Positions 33,507-43,016 are shown, counted from the first letter of the stretch. The stretch: 64,000 bases of DNA from Clostridiales bacterium (GCA_022508265.1 JAFLVP010000002.1:32540-96539); one strand, 5' to 3'. Program-made: numbers and translations. The notes: generated by a model not told the origin, from the sequence alone.

Positions 33507-34691
33507 TTATACTAAATTTATCTTAACGTGAACCTTTTTGCCCTTGTGCAAAACGTCGCCGCTTGTTACGGTTTCGTTTATGTCCTCGACTTTTTTATCG
33601 TTTAAGCTGACGCCGCCCTGCTGTATGAGCCTGCGCGCCTCGCCGTTGGACTGACAAATTCCCGCCGCTACCAACACGTTGATTACGGTAGGCGTTTCAA
33701 CCTTTATGTCCTTTTGGGGAAGCTCGCCGCCACCCCCGAAGGCTGCGCGGGCTTCGGACTGCGCCTTATTCGCCTTTTCTTCGCCGTGAACGAGTTTTGT
33801 GAGCTCGTACGCAAGAATTTCCTTCTTTTCGTTTATACGGCTCTCTTCCCAAGTTTCCATTTTTGAAATTTCCTCTACGGGAATAAACGTGAGCATTTTT
33901 ATGCACTTCATTACGTCGTTGTCGTCGACGTTGCGCCAATACTGATAGAATTCGTAGGGGGAAGTGCGGTTTTCGTCCAGCCAGACTGCGCCCTTTGCCG
34001 TCTTGCCCATCTTCTTGCCCTCGCTGTTAAGAAGCAGGGTTATTGTCATTGCATAGGCGTCCTTGCCCGTCTTTTTTCTGATGAGCTCGGTGCCGGCAAG
34101 CATATTGCTCCACTGGTCGTCGCCGCCGAACTGCATATTGCAGCCGTACTTGTTGTTCAGATACATAAAGTCGTACGCCTGCATAATCATATAGTTGAAT
34201 TCAAGGAAGGAAAGGCCCTTCTCCATGCGCTGTTTGTAGCACTCGGCGCGAAGCATATTGTTGACGGTAAAGCACGCGCCCACTTCGCGCAAGAGCTGAA
34301 TATAGTTCAAATCGAGAAGCCAATCGGCGTTGTTTACGATGAGCGCCTTGTCCTCGCCGAATTCGATAAATCTCTCCATCTGCTTTTTGAAGCACTCGCA
34401 GTTGTGGCGGATAGTTTCGGGCGTGAGCATCGACCTTAAATCCGTTCTGCCGCTGGGGTCGCCGATATAGCCCGTACCGCCGCCGAGAAGTACTACGGGC
34501 TTGTTGCCCGCCTCCTGCAATCTCTTCATAAGGCAGAGCGCCATAAAGTGCCCTACGTGCAAGCTGTCCGCCGTGGGGTCGAAGCCTATATAAAACCGTG
34601 CGCCGCCCTTGTTTATGAGCGTGCGAATCTCTTCCTCGTCCGTAACCTGCGCTATGAGTCCTCTCGCTTTGAGTTCTTCGTAAATTTGCAT
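33507..34691 (-). CDS. tyrS: Tyrosyl-tRNA synthetase
   Basis: Class I synthetase that charges tRNA-Tyr. The HIGH-like motif is HVGH in ADSLHVGHFMALC near residue 47 and the KMSKS-like motif is KMGKT near 235. An S4 RNA-binding domain closes the protein (about 330-394). 394 residues, the longer TyrRS form. Its own sigma-A promoter lies at 34722-34750. Firmicutes tyrS genes usually carry a T-box leader; the 31 bases between promoter and ATG leave no room for one. Confidence 0.96.
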   Translation of the reverse strand: MQIYEELKARGLIAQVTDEEEIRTLINKGGARFYIGFDPTADSLHVGHFMALCLMKRLQEAGNKPVVLLGGGTGYIGDPSGRTDLRSMLTPETIRHNCECFKKQMERFIEFGEDKALIVNNADWLLDLNYIQLLREVGACFTVNNMLRAECYKQRMEKGLSFLEFNYMIMQAYDFMYLNNKYGCNMQFGGDDQWSNMLAGTELIRKKTGKDAYAMTITLLLNSEGKKMGKTAKGAVWLDENRTSPYEFYQYWRNVDDNDVMKCIKMLTFIPVEEISKMETWEESRINEKKEILAYELTKLVHGEEKANKAQSEARAAFGGGGELPQKDIKVETPTVINVLVAAGICQSNGEARRLIQQGGVSLNDKKVEDINETVTSGDVLHKGKKVHVKINLV

Positions 34692-34721
34692 ATTGCGCCT
34701 CTTGAAACCGTATTTAATAAA

Positions 34722-34750
34722 AGTATAGCAAAGTCTGACGCAATTTGCAA
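34722..34750 (-). promoter_or_regulatory. Sigma-A promoter of tyrS
   Basis: Minus-strand TTGCAA, 17-base spacer, TATACT, with a start near 34715. Confidence 0.6.
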
Positions 34751-34752
34751 TT

Positions 34753-34792
34753 AAAAAAAGCAGTGTTGCCGTAAATTAGCAAAAACTGCTTT
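34753..34792 (-). terminator. Terminator of sigK
   Basis: AAAGCAGT with TTGC / GCAA with ACTGC and a nine-base loop, then TTTTTTT on the minus strand, just past the sigK stop. Confidence 0.75.
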
Positions 34793-34799
34793 CAAAATT

Positions 34800-35504
34800 T
34801 CAGTCGGTAAAAAAATCGTCCTTTTTCATAAACTCGCGCGCCTTTTCTATTGCGCGTTTTTCAATCCGCGATATGTACGAACGGGAAATCCCAAGCTTTT
34901 TCGCCACCTCTCTTTGGGGGTAGGCAATACCGTCCTCAAGCCCGTACCGCATAGAGATTATGGCGTACTCCCGCTCGCTTAAAATCTGCTTTAAAAGCGC
35001 TACGAATTTTTCGCGCTGAATACTCTTTTCAACCTGCTCGAAAACGCTGTCCTCCTTTTCGGACAGAAGGTCGATAATCGTGAGCTCGTTGCCGTCCTTA
35101 TCCGTGCCGACGGGGTCGGTCAAAGACACGTTGTTTTTGTGCCTTTTACCCGCGCGGAGAAGCATTAAAATTTCGTTCTCTATGCACCGCGCGGTGTAGG
35201 TTGCAAGCTGGGTTCCCTTGCCGTCCTGATAGGTGTTTATGGCCTTTATGAGCCCTATCGAACCGACCGATAAAAGGTCGTCCGTTTCCGCCGAGCCCGT
35301 GTACTTTTTTACTATGTGGGCAACCAGTCTCATATTGTGCCTGATGAGTATTTCCTTCGCCTCCTTATCCCCCTGACGGGCGAGTGCAAGATACTTTTTT
35401 TCCTCCTCGGGAGATAGAGGTTCGGGGAAGGTACTGCTCTGGCGGACCATCCCCGTAAACAAAAAAATCTTATTAAAAAGTAATCCCAAAAAATCGAAAA
35501 TCAT
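34800..35504 (-). CDS. sigK: Sporulation sigma factor SigK
   Basis: Late mother-cell sigma factor for spore coat and cortex genes. Region 2 shows IRHNMRLVAHIVKKY, DDLLSVGSIGLIKAI and the DNA-melting ATYTARCIENEIL; region 4 ends with YPQREVAKKLGISRSYISRIEKRA in two pieces. The N-terminus carries the hydrophobic pro-sequence and FPEPLSPEEE seen in sigma-K. The gene is one continuous frame of 234 residues with no interrupting element. Upstream lies a box pair that fits a sigma-E promoter. It suggests the organism makes spores or did recently. Confidence 0.92.
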   Translation of the reverse strand: MIFDFLGLLFNKIFLFTGMVRQSSTFPEPLSPEEEKKYLALARQGDKEAKEILIRHNMRLVAHIVKKYTGSAETDDLLSVGSIGLIKAINTYQDGKGTQLATYTARCIENEILMLLRAGKRHKNNVSLTDPVGTDKDGNELTIIDLLSEKEDSVFEQVEKSIQREKFVALLKQILSEREYAIISMRYGLEDGIAYPQREVAKKLGISRSYISRIEKRAIEKAREFMKKDDFFTD

Positions 35505-35534
35505 ATAATAATCACCTCGTCGATTAGTAAAATT

Positions 35535-35562
35535 ATCATATGTTTTTTACAGTTTGTACTAT
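35535..35562 (-). promoter_or_regulatory. Possible sigma-E promoter of sigK
   Basis: Minus-strand ATA, 17-base spacer, CATATGAT, close to the sigma-E consensus (ATA, 16-18, CATAcaaT). Sigma-E drives sigK in Bacillus. GAGGTGAT gives the ribosome site just before the ATG. Confidence 0.4.
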
Positions 35563-35623
35563 TCTGAAAATAAAAATATCGAAGTGGATTTTTGCCGCTC
35601 CGATATTTAAAAAATTGACCGAT

Positions 35624-35690
35624 TTTATTGCAAAAATAGGCTATTATGCGTCACATAGTACTTTGCAAGTGCTTATTTTTGCCGTTTTTG
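35624..35690 (+). repeat. Dispersed intergenic element, copy B
   Basis: Second copy of the element at 24543-24605; the shared core CATAGTACTTTGCAA lies at 35654-35668, with TTTATTG, TAGGC, TTATG, GTCAC and TTTGCC around it. It sits between sigK and the ABC exporter genes. Confidence 0.45.
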
Positions 35691-35709
35691 GGCGCAAAAT
35701 CGGCTGTTT

Positions 35710-37617
35710 TTACTCCAATTCGAACGCACCCGTGTATAACTGATAATATTTGCCTTTTTCGGCAATAAGCTGTTCGTGGTTGCCTCTTTCTATGATTTCG
35801 CCGTGCTCTAAAACCATAATTGCGTGGCTGTTTCTGACTGTTGAAAGGCGGTGTGCAATTACGAATACCGTCCTGCCCTCCATGAGCTTATCCATACCCT
35901 CTTCGATGAGTTTTTCGGTGCGTGTATCTATGGACGAGGTAGCCTCGTCGAGAATGAGTACGGGGCACTCGGAGACCATTGCGCGGGCAATTGCAAGCAG
36001 CTGTCTTTGCCCCTGCGAGAGGTTGGCTCCGTCGCGCGTTAATTGGGTATTGTAGCCCTCGGGAAGGTGGGTTATGAAGAAGTGCGCATTGGCAAGTTTT
36101 GCCGCCTTTATGCACTCCTCGTCCGTGGCGCTCAATCTGCCGTAACGGATGTTGTCTATGACCGAGCCCGTGAACAGATGAGTGTCCTGCAAAACCACGC
36201 CGAGACTTCTTCTTAAATCGTCCTTTTTGATGCTCTTGATATCGAGTCCGTCGTAGGTTATCGTGCCCGACTGAATATCGTAAAATCTGTTTATAAGATT
36301 GGTTATCGTGGTCTTTCCCGCGCCCGTGGAGCCCACGAAAGCAATCTTCTGTCCGGGCTTTGCGTACAGCGTTATATTTTTGAGAATTACTTTCTCTTTA
36401 GTGTAGCCGAACACGACGTCGTTGAAGCGGATATCTCCCTTTAAAGGGATATATTCAAAGCTGTCGCCCACGGGCTTTTTCCAAGCCCACGCCCCCTCCT
36501 CGTGCTCGCCGTAGGTCAAGGTAATTTCGCCTCCCCTGTCCTCGGGCGAAGTGTCCACCATTTCGAAAATTCTCTCTGCGCCGGCAAGCGCCATAACTAT
36601 TGCGCTCAATTGTTGGGAAACCTGCATGACGGGCATATTGAACTGCCTCGAAGCCATCAAAAAGGCAATTATCATACCGACGACACCTTCGCCGAATACC
36701 GAGCAACAAATAGAGAGCAGTCCCGCCTCGCCGCCGAGAGCGATAGCCAAGACGCCCACGAGTGCAACCAATACGTACTGAATATAGCCGAGGTTGTTGT
36801 TTATGGGTCCCAAAATAAAGGCGTACTGGTTTGCCGTTCTGCCCGCCTCGTTGAGCTCGTCGTTGACGATTTTAAACTGACGGCGCGCCCTGTCCTCGTG
36901 ACAGAAAACTTTTATTACCTTCTGCCCTTCGGTCATCTCCTCCACGAAGCCGTTTAAATTTCCGAGTGCGCGCTGGTGCGTCAGATAGTATTTTGCCGAT
37001 TTTCCCGCAACGAATTTGGTGGTAAGGATTATTGCAGTCAGCACTGCGAGCACCACAAGCAGCAGAGTTACACTATAATATACCATAAACGCGAATACCG
37101 CAACGAGAGTTAAGCACGAGGATATGAGCTGCGGTATGGTCTGCGACAATAGCTGGCGCATCGTGTCCACGTCGTTGGTGTAAAGGCTCATCAAATCGCC
37201 GTGCGTGTGACCGTCGAAATACTGCAGGGGCAAGTTCTGCATTTTTGCAAACATTTCGTCGCGCATCTTTTTGAGCGTGTTCTGCGCTATGTACATCATT
37301 ATGAGGTTATACGCAAAGTCCGAAACAGAGCCTACGAGATAAATTATGGCTATTAAGATTATGTTGGGATAAATTACACCTGTTAAATCCGACTCGACGC
37401 CTTTTGCCGTAAGTTCGTTTATTATATTTTTAACGAAGTTGGTTGCCGAAATTTTGGTGACGGAAGAAAACAGGACGAATATTACCATGAATACCGTTAA
37501 AAGCTTGTTGCGCGAAAAGGCGTAAGCGAGCAGTCTTTTCAAGGTTTTCATTGGGTTTTTAGCCCGTTTACCGCCTGCACCTCTTGCGGGCATCGACATT
37601 CTACTCATTTTCTTCAC
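35710..37617 (-). CDS. Heterodimeric ABC exporter, subunit B
   Basis: Fused membrane and ATPase protein of the multidrug/lipid exporter type, 635 residues. Six membrane helices at about 35-330, then the ATPase with Walker A GSTGAGKTT, signature LSQGQRQLLAIARA, Walker B PVLILDEATSSID and the switch AHRLS. Its signature Gln replaces the second Gly (LSQGQ), which is common in many exporters. It overlaps the partner gene by 17 bases. Together with marR this forms a drug-resistance-like operon. The substrate is unknown. An Arg/Lys-rich N-terminal tail precedes the first helix. Confidence 0.93.
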   Translation of the reverse strand: MKKMSRMSMPARGAGGKRAKNPMKTLKRLLAYAFSRNKLLTVFMVIFVLFSSVTKISATNFVKNIINELTAKGVESDLTGVIYPNIILIAIIYLVGSVSDFAYNLIMMYIAQNTLKKMRDEMFAKMQNLPLQYFDGHTHGDLMSLYTNDVDTMRQLLSQTIPQLISSCLTLVAVFAFMVYYSVTLLLVVLAVLTAIILTTKFVAGKSAKYYLTHQRALGNLNGFVEEMTEGQKVIKVFCHEDRARRQFKIVNDELNEAGRTANQYAFILGPINNNLGYIQYVLVALVGVLAIALGGEAGLLSICCSVFGEGVVGMIIAFLMASRQFNMPVMQVSQQLSAIVMALAGAERIFEMVDTSPEDRGGEITLTYGEHEEGAWAWKKPVGDSFEYIPLKGDIRFNDVVFGYTKEKVILKNITLYAKPGQKIAFVGSTGAGKTTITNLINRFYDIQSGTITYDGLDIKSIKKDDLRRSLGVVLQDTHLFTGSVIDNIRYGRLSATDEECIKAAKLANAHFFITHLPEGYNTQLTRDGANLSQGQRQLLAIARAMVSECPVLILDEATSSIDTRTEKLIEEGMDKLMEGRTVFVIAHRLSTVRNSHAIMVLEHGEIIERGNHEQLIAEKGKYYQLYTGAFELE

Positions 37618-39376
37618 CCCCCTTAATCTGCGATTCGTAAACTTCCCTGTAAATTGCGTTGGACTTGACGAGCTCTGCGTGCGCGCCTATTCCCGATATT
37701 TTGCCTTCGTCCAAAACTATAATTCGGTCCGCATCCTGAACGGAGGCGATACGCTGGGCGATAATTATTTTTGTTACTTCGGGTGCGTAAATTTTGAGCG
37801 ACTCGCGAATATTTGCGTCAGTCTTTGTGTCGACTGCCGAGGTTGAGTCGTCGAAAATGATAACTTTCGGCTTTTTAAGAAGGGCGCGGGCTATGCACAG
37901 CCTCTGCTTCTGTCCGCCCGAGACGTTTACGCCGCCCTGACCCAAGTCGTAATTGTATCCACCCGGTAGGCGCTCTATAAACTCGTCGGCGCAAGCCTGC
38001 TTTGCGGCGAGCTTAATTTCCTCGTCTGTGGCGTGTTCGTCGCCCCAACGCAGATTTTCGGCAACCGTACCCGAAAAGAGCACGTTTTTCTGCAAGACCA
38101 TTGCAACCTTTGAGCGCAGAGCGTCCAAGCTGTAATTTCGGACGTCCACTCCGCCGACCTCTACGCTTCCCGATGATACGTCGTAGAGCCTCGGAATTAA
38201 GGACACGAGCGAGGTCTTGCCCGAACCCGTTGCGCCTATTATTCCTATCGTTTCGCCCGAGGCTATTCGGATATTTATATCTTTAAGTACCTGCAGGTCT
38301 GCCTTCTGCGAATATGCAAAGCTGACGTTTTTAAAGGAAATACTGCCGTCTTTTACTTCGTCTACGGGCTGTTCGGGTCTGGGAAGGGTGGTTTTTTCGT
38401 TTAAAACTTCGCAAATTCTGTCCATGCTGCCCCTTGAAAGCGAGATGAAGTTCAGGCACATAGCAACCGACATAACGCCCGAAAGTATCTGCGCGGAGTA
38501 CTGGATAAGCGTCTGAATATCGGTAGCCTTTACGTTGCCGACTATATTCCCGAGCACCATATTCGAGCCGACGGTTAAATTTATTACGTTTACGATGAAG
38601 AGCGTCAAGGTTACGCAGGGCATCATTACGGTCAGAATGCGCTCCGCCTTGACGGCGTACTCGTAGACCTCGCCCGAGGCTTTTTTCATCTTGGATATTT
38701 CCCTGTCCTCGCGCACGTAGGACTTGACTACGCGGATTGCCGTCAGATCCTCCTGCACGACAGAGTTGAGCTTGTCGTACTTTTTAAACATCGTTCTGAA
38801 ATAGGGCACGACCTTTATCATACAGATTGAAACGACAATTCCGAGAAGTATCGCGGCTCCCGCAAAGATTGCCGCCATTTTTGGCTCTATGAGGATTGTC
38901 ATAACAATCGAAGTTATAAAAAGTACGGGCGCGCGCACCAACATTCGTATTGACATCTGGTAGGCGTTTTGAACGTTGGCAACGTCGGTGGTTATTCGCG
39001 TTATCAAGCTCGAAGTCGAAAAGTTGTCAATGTTTGCGAACGAATAGGTCTGAAGTCTGTCGTACATATCCTCCCTTAAATTGTGCGCAAAGCCGCAGCT
39101 TGCCTTCGCCGCAAGCTTTCCGCCCCATACGCCGCAGATTAGTGCAAAAGTTGCACACACTATCATTATGACCGCACGGATGATTATGTAGGTTAAGTCC
39201 CAATCGGTCGCGGATACCTGATTGACGTAATTCAGATGTACGTTGAACTGCCCCAATATGTCTGCCATAAAATATGGAATTAAAATTTCCATAACGGCTT
39301 CGCCAACCATTACAATGGGGCAGAGTATAGAGGGCTTTTTATACTCTCTCACGCTCTTTAAAAGTGTCTTTATCAT
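37601..39376 (-). CDS. Heterodimeric ABC exporter, subunit A
   Basis: Partner of the downstream exporter gene, 591 residues with six membrane helices then an ATPase domain: Walker A GATGSGKTS, signature VSGGQKQRLCIARA, Walker B KVIIFDDSTSAVD. The catalytic Glu after Walker B is Asp (FDDS) and the switch His is replaced (AQRIAS), so this half carries the degenerate site, as in LmrCD/TM287-288 pairs. It starts 2 bases after marR. Such pairs export drugs, peptides or lipids. Confidence 0.93.
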   Translation of the reverse strand: MIKTLLKSVREYKKPSILCPIVMVGEAVMEILIPYFMADILGQFNVHLNYVNQVSATDWDLTYIIIRAVIMIVCATFALICGVWGGKLAAKASCGFAHNLREDMYDRLQTYSFANIDNFSTSSLITRITTDVANVQNAYQMSIRMLVRAPVLFITSIVMTILIEPKMAAIFAGAAILLGIVVSICMIKVVPYFRTMFKKYDKLNSVVQEDLTAIRVVKSYVREDREISKMKKASGEVYEYAVKAERILTVMMPCVTLTLFIVNVINLTVGSNMVLGNIVGNVKATDIQTLIQYSAQILSGVMSVAMCLNFISLSRGSMDRICEVLNEKTTLPRPEQPVDEVKDGSISFKNVSFAYSQKADLQVLKDINIRIASGETIGIIGATGSGKTSLVSLIPRLYDVSSGSVEVGGVDVRNYSLDALRSKVAMVLQKNVLFSGTVAENLRWGDEHATDEEIKLAAKQACADEFIERLPGGYNYDLGQGGVNVSGGQKQRLCIARALLKKPKVIIFDDSTSAVDTKTDANIRESLKIYAPEVTKIIIAQRIASVQDADRIIVLDEGKISGIGAHAELVKSNAIYREVYESQIKGGEENE

Positions 39377-39378
39377 AC

Positions 39379-39810
39379 TTACTCCGATATTTTAGCGATA
39401 ATTTTTTCAAGCAATTTCTGAAGTTCGTCCTGCTCATTGTCGGAAAGCGCAGACTGAACGGTTTCGTCGCACTTTTCCATAAAGAGTTTGTTGTCTTTGC
39501 AAAGCTTTCTGCCCTTTTCCGTGAGTTCGAGATACTTCGTCCGCGCGTCTCCGTCCCGAAAGGTCCTGATTAAATATCCCTCCCTTTCAAGCGATTTCAA
39601 AAGCGCAGATACCGACGAGGGACGCAGGTTCAGCTCCCTTTCGATATCCCGCTGGCAGACCTCGTTTTTGACACGCTCGTTTTTGATTAAATATATGAGC
39701 GTTTGAAGCTTTACGGGCGTTATTCCCTGCTCGGCAAGCTCCCTGTTGATTTCCCTGTACATCTGCCTTTGCAGATAGCAGATTTTTCCGAAAAGTCTTT
39801 TGTTCTCCAA
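39379..39810 (-). CDS. MarR-family transcriptional regulator
   Basis: Winged-helix repressor of about 143 residues. The recognition helix region reads QRDIERELNLRPSSVSALLKSLEREGYL, followed by the wing FRDGDARTKYLELTEKG; long helices at both ends form the dimer. The start at TTG 39810 is preferred because GGGGG lies 5 bases upstream; an alternative TTG at 39825 would add five residues. The promoter at 39863-39891 is followed by a 20-base perfect palindrome, probably its own operator, so it should control itself and the exporter. The ligand is unknown. Confidence 0.88.
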   Translation of the reverse strand: MENKRLFGKICYLQRQMYREINRELAEQGITPVKLQTLIYLIKNERVKNEVCQRDIERELNLRPSSVSALLKSLEREGYLIRTFRDGDARTKYLELTEKGRKLCKDNKLFMEKCDETVQSALSDNEQDELQKLLEKIIAKISE

Positions 39811-39828
39811 TTTTACCCCCAACAAATA

Positions 39829-39848
39829 ACAGTTCGATATCGAACTGT
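39829..39848. promoter_or_regulatory. Palindromic operator of the marR-ABC operon
   Basis: Perfect palindrome ACAGTTCGATATCGAACTGT, about 10-30 bases after the predicted transcription start and just before the gene. Confidence 0.65.
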
Positions 39849-39862
39849 TCGATTTCTAAACG

Positions 39863-39891
39863 ATTATACCCGAATAAAAATTGCAAGTCAA
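39863..39891 (-). promoter_or_regulatory. Sigma-A promoter of the marR-ABC operon
   Basis: Minus-strand TTGACT, 17-base spacer, TATAAT. Confidence 0.75.
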
Positions 39892-39996
39892 CTGTTTTTT
39901 TGTATTTTGTTTTTTGAAAAATCAGTGAATAAATTTATAAAAATAAGTGAAATCTGTCCGTTTATAAATTTTTTTTAATAATTCTTAAAATTTTAG

Positions 39997-40025
39997 TTGC
40001 TTTTACACTATATATAAATTATAAT
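39997..40025 (+). promoter_or_regulatory. Sigma-A promoter of lipoprotein gene 1
   Basis: TTGCTT, 17-base spacer, TATAAT. The leader of about 54 bases ends in GGAAAGGAGACC before the ATG at 40086. Confidence 0.65.
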
Positions 40026-40085
40026 AAAATTAAGCTATTATCGGCTACATAAAATTATGCACATTTTGGAAAGGAGACCAAATAA

Positions 40086-43010
40086 ATGAAAGGCAAATTA
40101 AAAACGTTTATAACTTCATTTTTAGCCGCTTTATTTATGGCTACCCTTATTGTTCCGATTGCTGCCTGCACGGAGGACAACGGCAACACCGACCCGGTTG
40201 TGACCGTAGTTTCCATGGGCAACAAAGGGCTTGAGGGCGTTACCGTAAGGGCAACCAACGGCGCAAACACCGTTGCAGGAAAGACCGACAAGAACGGCAA
40301 AACTTCTCTTGCAATCGATAAGTCGCTTACCTATCAGGTAACTTTTGAAGATCTGCCCAAGGGCTATTATGCCGACCCTTCAACAAGCTACACGATTAAG
40401 GCTAATTCTACGGAGGAGACAAAGTTCTATCTTCCTTCAAAGGTAATCGAGGGCGAAAGCGTCGACCCCAAATACGTATATAGGACGGGCGACGTTATGT
40501 ATGATTTCTCGTTTACTACGACGACAAATTCTTCAAGACCTGCTACGGTTGTCACTCTTTCCGAAGAGCTTAAGACAAAGAAAGCAGTTTTAATTAACTT
40601 CTGGGGTTCACGCTGCCCTAACTGCGAGATAGAATTCCCTGCGATAGAAAAGACCTATAAGATGTTTGAAGAAGATTTTTCGGTATTGGCTCTCGACCCC
40701 CCCGGAGCTTACGGCGATACCGATATAACAATAATGAGCACCTTACGTCAGTGGGGATTAGACCTCTCGTTCTACTACGGAATGGATGCGGCGGGCGAGG
40801 CAGGCATCTATAAAAACTTCTATGCTCCCGTTCAAAGCGGAGGAAGTTTCACTCTTCCCATCTCGGCTATAATCGACAGATACGGCGTTGTCTGCGAGAT
40901 TATAGTCGGTTCCGAGTCGGATGAAGAAATTTGGAAAGAGTCGATTGCTCACTACGTTTCCGACGACTACGTACCCGATATAAAAGAAGGTCAGACCTCG
41001 GATGACGTTGAAAACTTCGTGCCCGATAAGCCCGCAGATTTCCAAGCGAAGATGTCCGACCCCGTCGATATTGACAGAGCGATAAACAAGACGGGAACGG
41101 ATATACTGTTCTACGCAGACGACGGAGAATATTCATGGCCTTGGGCGCTTTCTTCGGACGGCAAATCCATCGTTCCTCTCGGTTCGGGACACGGCCTCTC
41201 CTATTCGATAATTTACGCCGATATAACTATTCCCGAGGGCAAGGCTCTGCTCGTAGACTATAAGGTTTCTACCTATGAATATTACGACCTGTTTGAGATA
41301 GTAGTTGACAACAACGATTTGGGAAGAGTTTCCTTCACCGATTCGGGCAACAAGGACTGGGCTACGGCTTTGGCGTATATCCCCCTTGAAGCGGGCGAAC
41401 ATCAGATTGCTTTCGTATATTATAAAGGTACACAAAAAGGACAGTACGAGGATACCGTTTACCTGAATAACCTCCGCTTTGTGGATATTTCGAGCGAGCA
41501 AATCCCCTCGATGGACGTCTCATATTACGCGGCACGCAGCTTCGACTCAAGAAACAGCATTTACAGAATTTACGAGGATGTTTATTTAGACAATACGGAC
41601 GGCTACTATCACGTCAGAGGGCGCAAAAGCGGCGGCACGGATCCCTACCTCCTCCTTGATATGACCCATATGATACCTTACACGCGCGGCGCTTCGCTCT
41701 ATTCGCAGTTCATAAACGAAAAGAGCTGCACGTTCGGCGGTAAGAACTATTACAACGAACTTATGTCCTATTCATACGTTGCCGCAAACAGTGCAGTAGA
41801 GGGCGCAGTGCCCGTAACCAAGGAGCTTCACGATATCCTGATTGAACTATGCAAGCATGACGCCGGTGCGGAAGCATATGCGGAAAATCCCAACCTTTGG
41901 CTTGAGTTCTGCATATTCTATATGCACTACGGCAAGGGAAGCGCGATGGACGACCCCGCAAAGGGCTATGCATACTTCTCGGCATACGAGGCAAAGGTTA
42001 CCGACGAGTACGATACCGCGACTGCGATGGAGCAGATCAACACGATATACAACGCTTACGACGAAATTGCCAACAACCCCGACGCTGACGTCGCTGCATT
42101 ACAGGCACTGATAAAGTTCACACAGGACGAATACGAAGCTAATCTTGCAACGTACAACTCCGTAGACTTCGATACGGTTATAGTGCCTCGCGGCAAGGTT
42201 GTTAAATTTACTGCTCCCTCTGCCGGTGTATATCACTTCTACTCGGTAGGTCGCGAAGATAATCCCGAATACATTTGCCAGGCTGAGTTATTTACTTCCG
42301 ACCTTAAACTTCACACGACGCTTGCCAAACCCGTTGCAGTCCACGACAACGACACACTGTTCAGGGACGGAAGCCCTACGCAGTTCCACCTCTATCATTA
42401 TCTTAAAGAAGGCGAGTCGTGCTATCTGAACTTAATGTTCTACAGCTCCGAAACTCTTGGCACAATGTACTATGCGGTAAACAAGGTTTCGGATACGGAG
42501 TATAAATCTCTTAAAACGGTAACTGCGGGCTTCCTTACCACAAGCCTTGAACCCGGTGCTATGAATAAGATTTACCGCCCGTTATTCACCAAAGTTACGT
42601 TTAACTCCGAAGACAGCAAATATTATGCTTCAAACGGCAGCAATATTTATGTAGACTTTACGGGAGTTACGAGATTCTCCACCTCGCACACACTTGAACA
42701 GGTTATAAAGGCGGCAGCTTCGGGTCATCCCCTTAAATCGGGCAACATTGACGTAACTTTCGATTTGCGTGGCGTAACGGTAACCGTCGGCGAAGAAACT
42801 CTTGTCGGTCAGGATTATACTCAAAAGATCCAAGAATATCTCAAGAATGCTACGGCAAATCCGGACGACCCCGAATACGGACTTGTAGAGGCCAAGAAGG
42901 AATTGAGGGATATACTCCTCCTGTTCATACACAAGTACGATGAAATAATCGATGATAACGAGTGGCTGACGTTCTGCTACTTCTACGAATATTTCGGAGC
43001 AAATTATTAA
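40086..43010 (+). CDS. Large surface lipoprotein with thioredoxin-like domain
   Basis: 974 residues. The signal peptide ends at lipobox Cys28 (PIAAC). Residues 35-115 are an Ig-like carboxypeptidase-regulatory/Cna-B-type module (GVTVRATNG, TDKNGKTSL, LPKGYYA). Residues 150-305 are a TlpA/redoxin domain with the active site FWGSRCPNC (Cys177, Cys180) and the cis-Pro segment FTLPISAI. The rest is beta-rich and contains two copies of an unnamed module, each ending in a helix plus an aromatic/Cys motif (LWLEFCIFYMHYG near 630 and EWLTFCYFYEYFG at the C-terminus). It is exported, lipid-anchored and possibly redox active. Lipoprotein gene 2 follows after a hairpin. I know no characterised relative. 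Confidence 0.85.
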   Translation: MKGKLKTFITSFLAALFMATLIVPIAACTEDNGNTDPVVTVVSMGNKGLEGVTVRATNGANTVAGKTDKNGKTSLAIDKSLTYQVTFEDLPKGYYADPSTSYTIKANSTEETKFYLPSKVIEGESVDPKYVYRTGDVMYDFSFTTTTNSSRPATVVTLSEELKTKKAVLINFWGSRCPNCEIEFPAIEKTYKMFEEDFSVLALDPPGAYGDTDITIMSTLRQWGLDLSFYYGMDAAGEAGIYKNFYAPVQSGGSFTLPISAIIDRYGVVCEIIVGSESDEEIWKESIAHYVSDDYVPDIKEGQTSDDVENFVPDKPADFQAKMSDPVDIDRAINKTGTDILFYADDGEYSWPWALSSDGKSIVPLGSGHGLSYSIIYADITIPEGKALLVDYKVSTYEYYDLFEIVVDNNDLGRVSFTDSGNKDWATALAYIPLEAGEHQIAFVYYKGTQKGQYEDTVYLNNLRFVDISSEQIPSMDVSYYAARSFDSRNSIYRIYEDVYLDNTDGYYHVRGRKSGGTDPYLLLDMTHMIPYTRGASLYSQFINEKSCTFGGKNYYNELMSYSYVAANSAVEGAVPVTKELHDILIELCKHDAGAEAYAENPNLWLEFCIFYMHYGKGSAMDDPAKGYAYFSAYEAKVTDEYDTATAMEQINTIYNAYDEIANNPDADVAALQALIKFTQDEYEANLATYNSVDFDTVIVPRGKVVKFTAPSAGVYHFYSVGREDNPEYICQAELFTSDLKLHTTLAKPVAVHDNDTLFRDGSPTQFHLYHYLKEGESCYLNLMFYSSETLGTMYYAVNKVSDTEYKSLKTVTAGFLTTSLEPGAMNKIYRPLFTKVTFNSEDSKYYASNGSNIYVDFTGVTRFSTSHTLEQVIKAAASGHPLKSGNIDVTFDLRGVTVTVGEETLVGQDYTQKIQEYLKNATANPDDPEYGLVEAKKELRDILLLFIHKYDEIIDDNEWLTFCYFYEYFGANY

Positions 43011-43016
43011 AAACCG

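Noticed and set aside
34692-34752. Possible T-box leader before tyrS
   Set aside because: Promoter and ATG are too close, and no T-box sequence or specifier stem is present.
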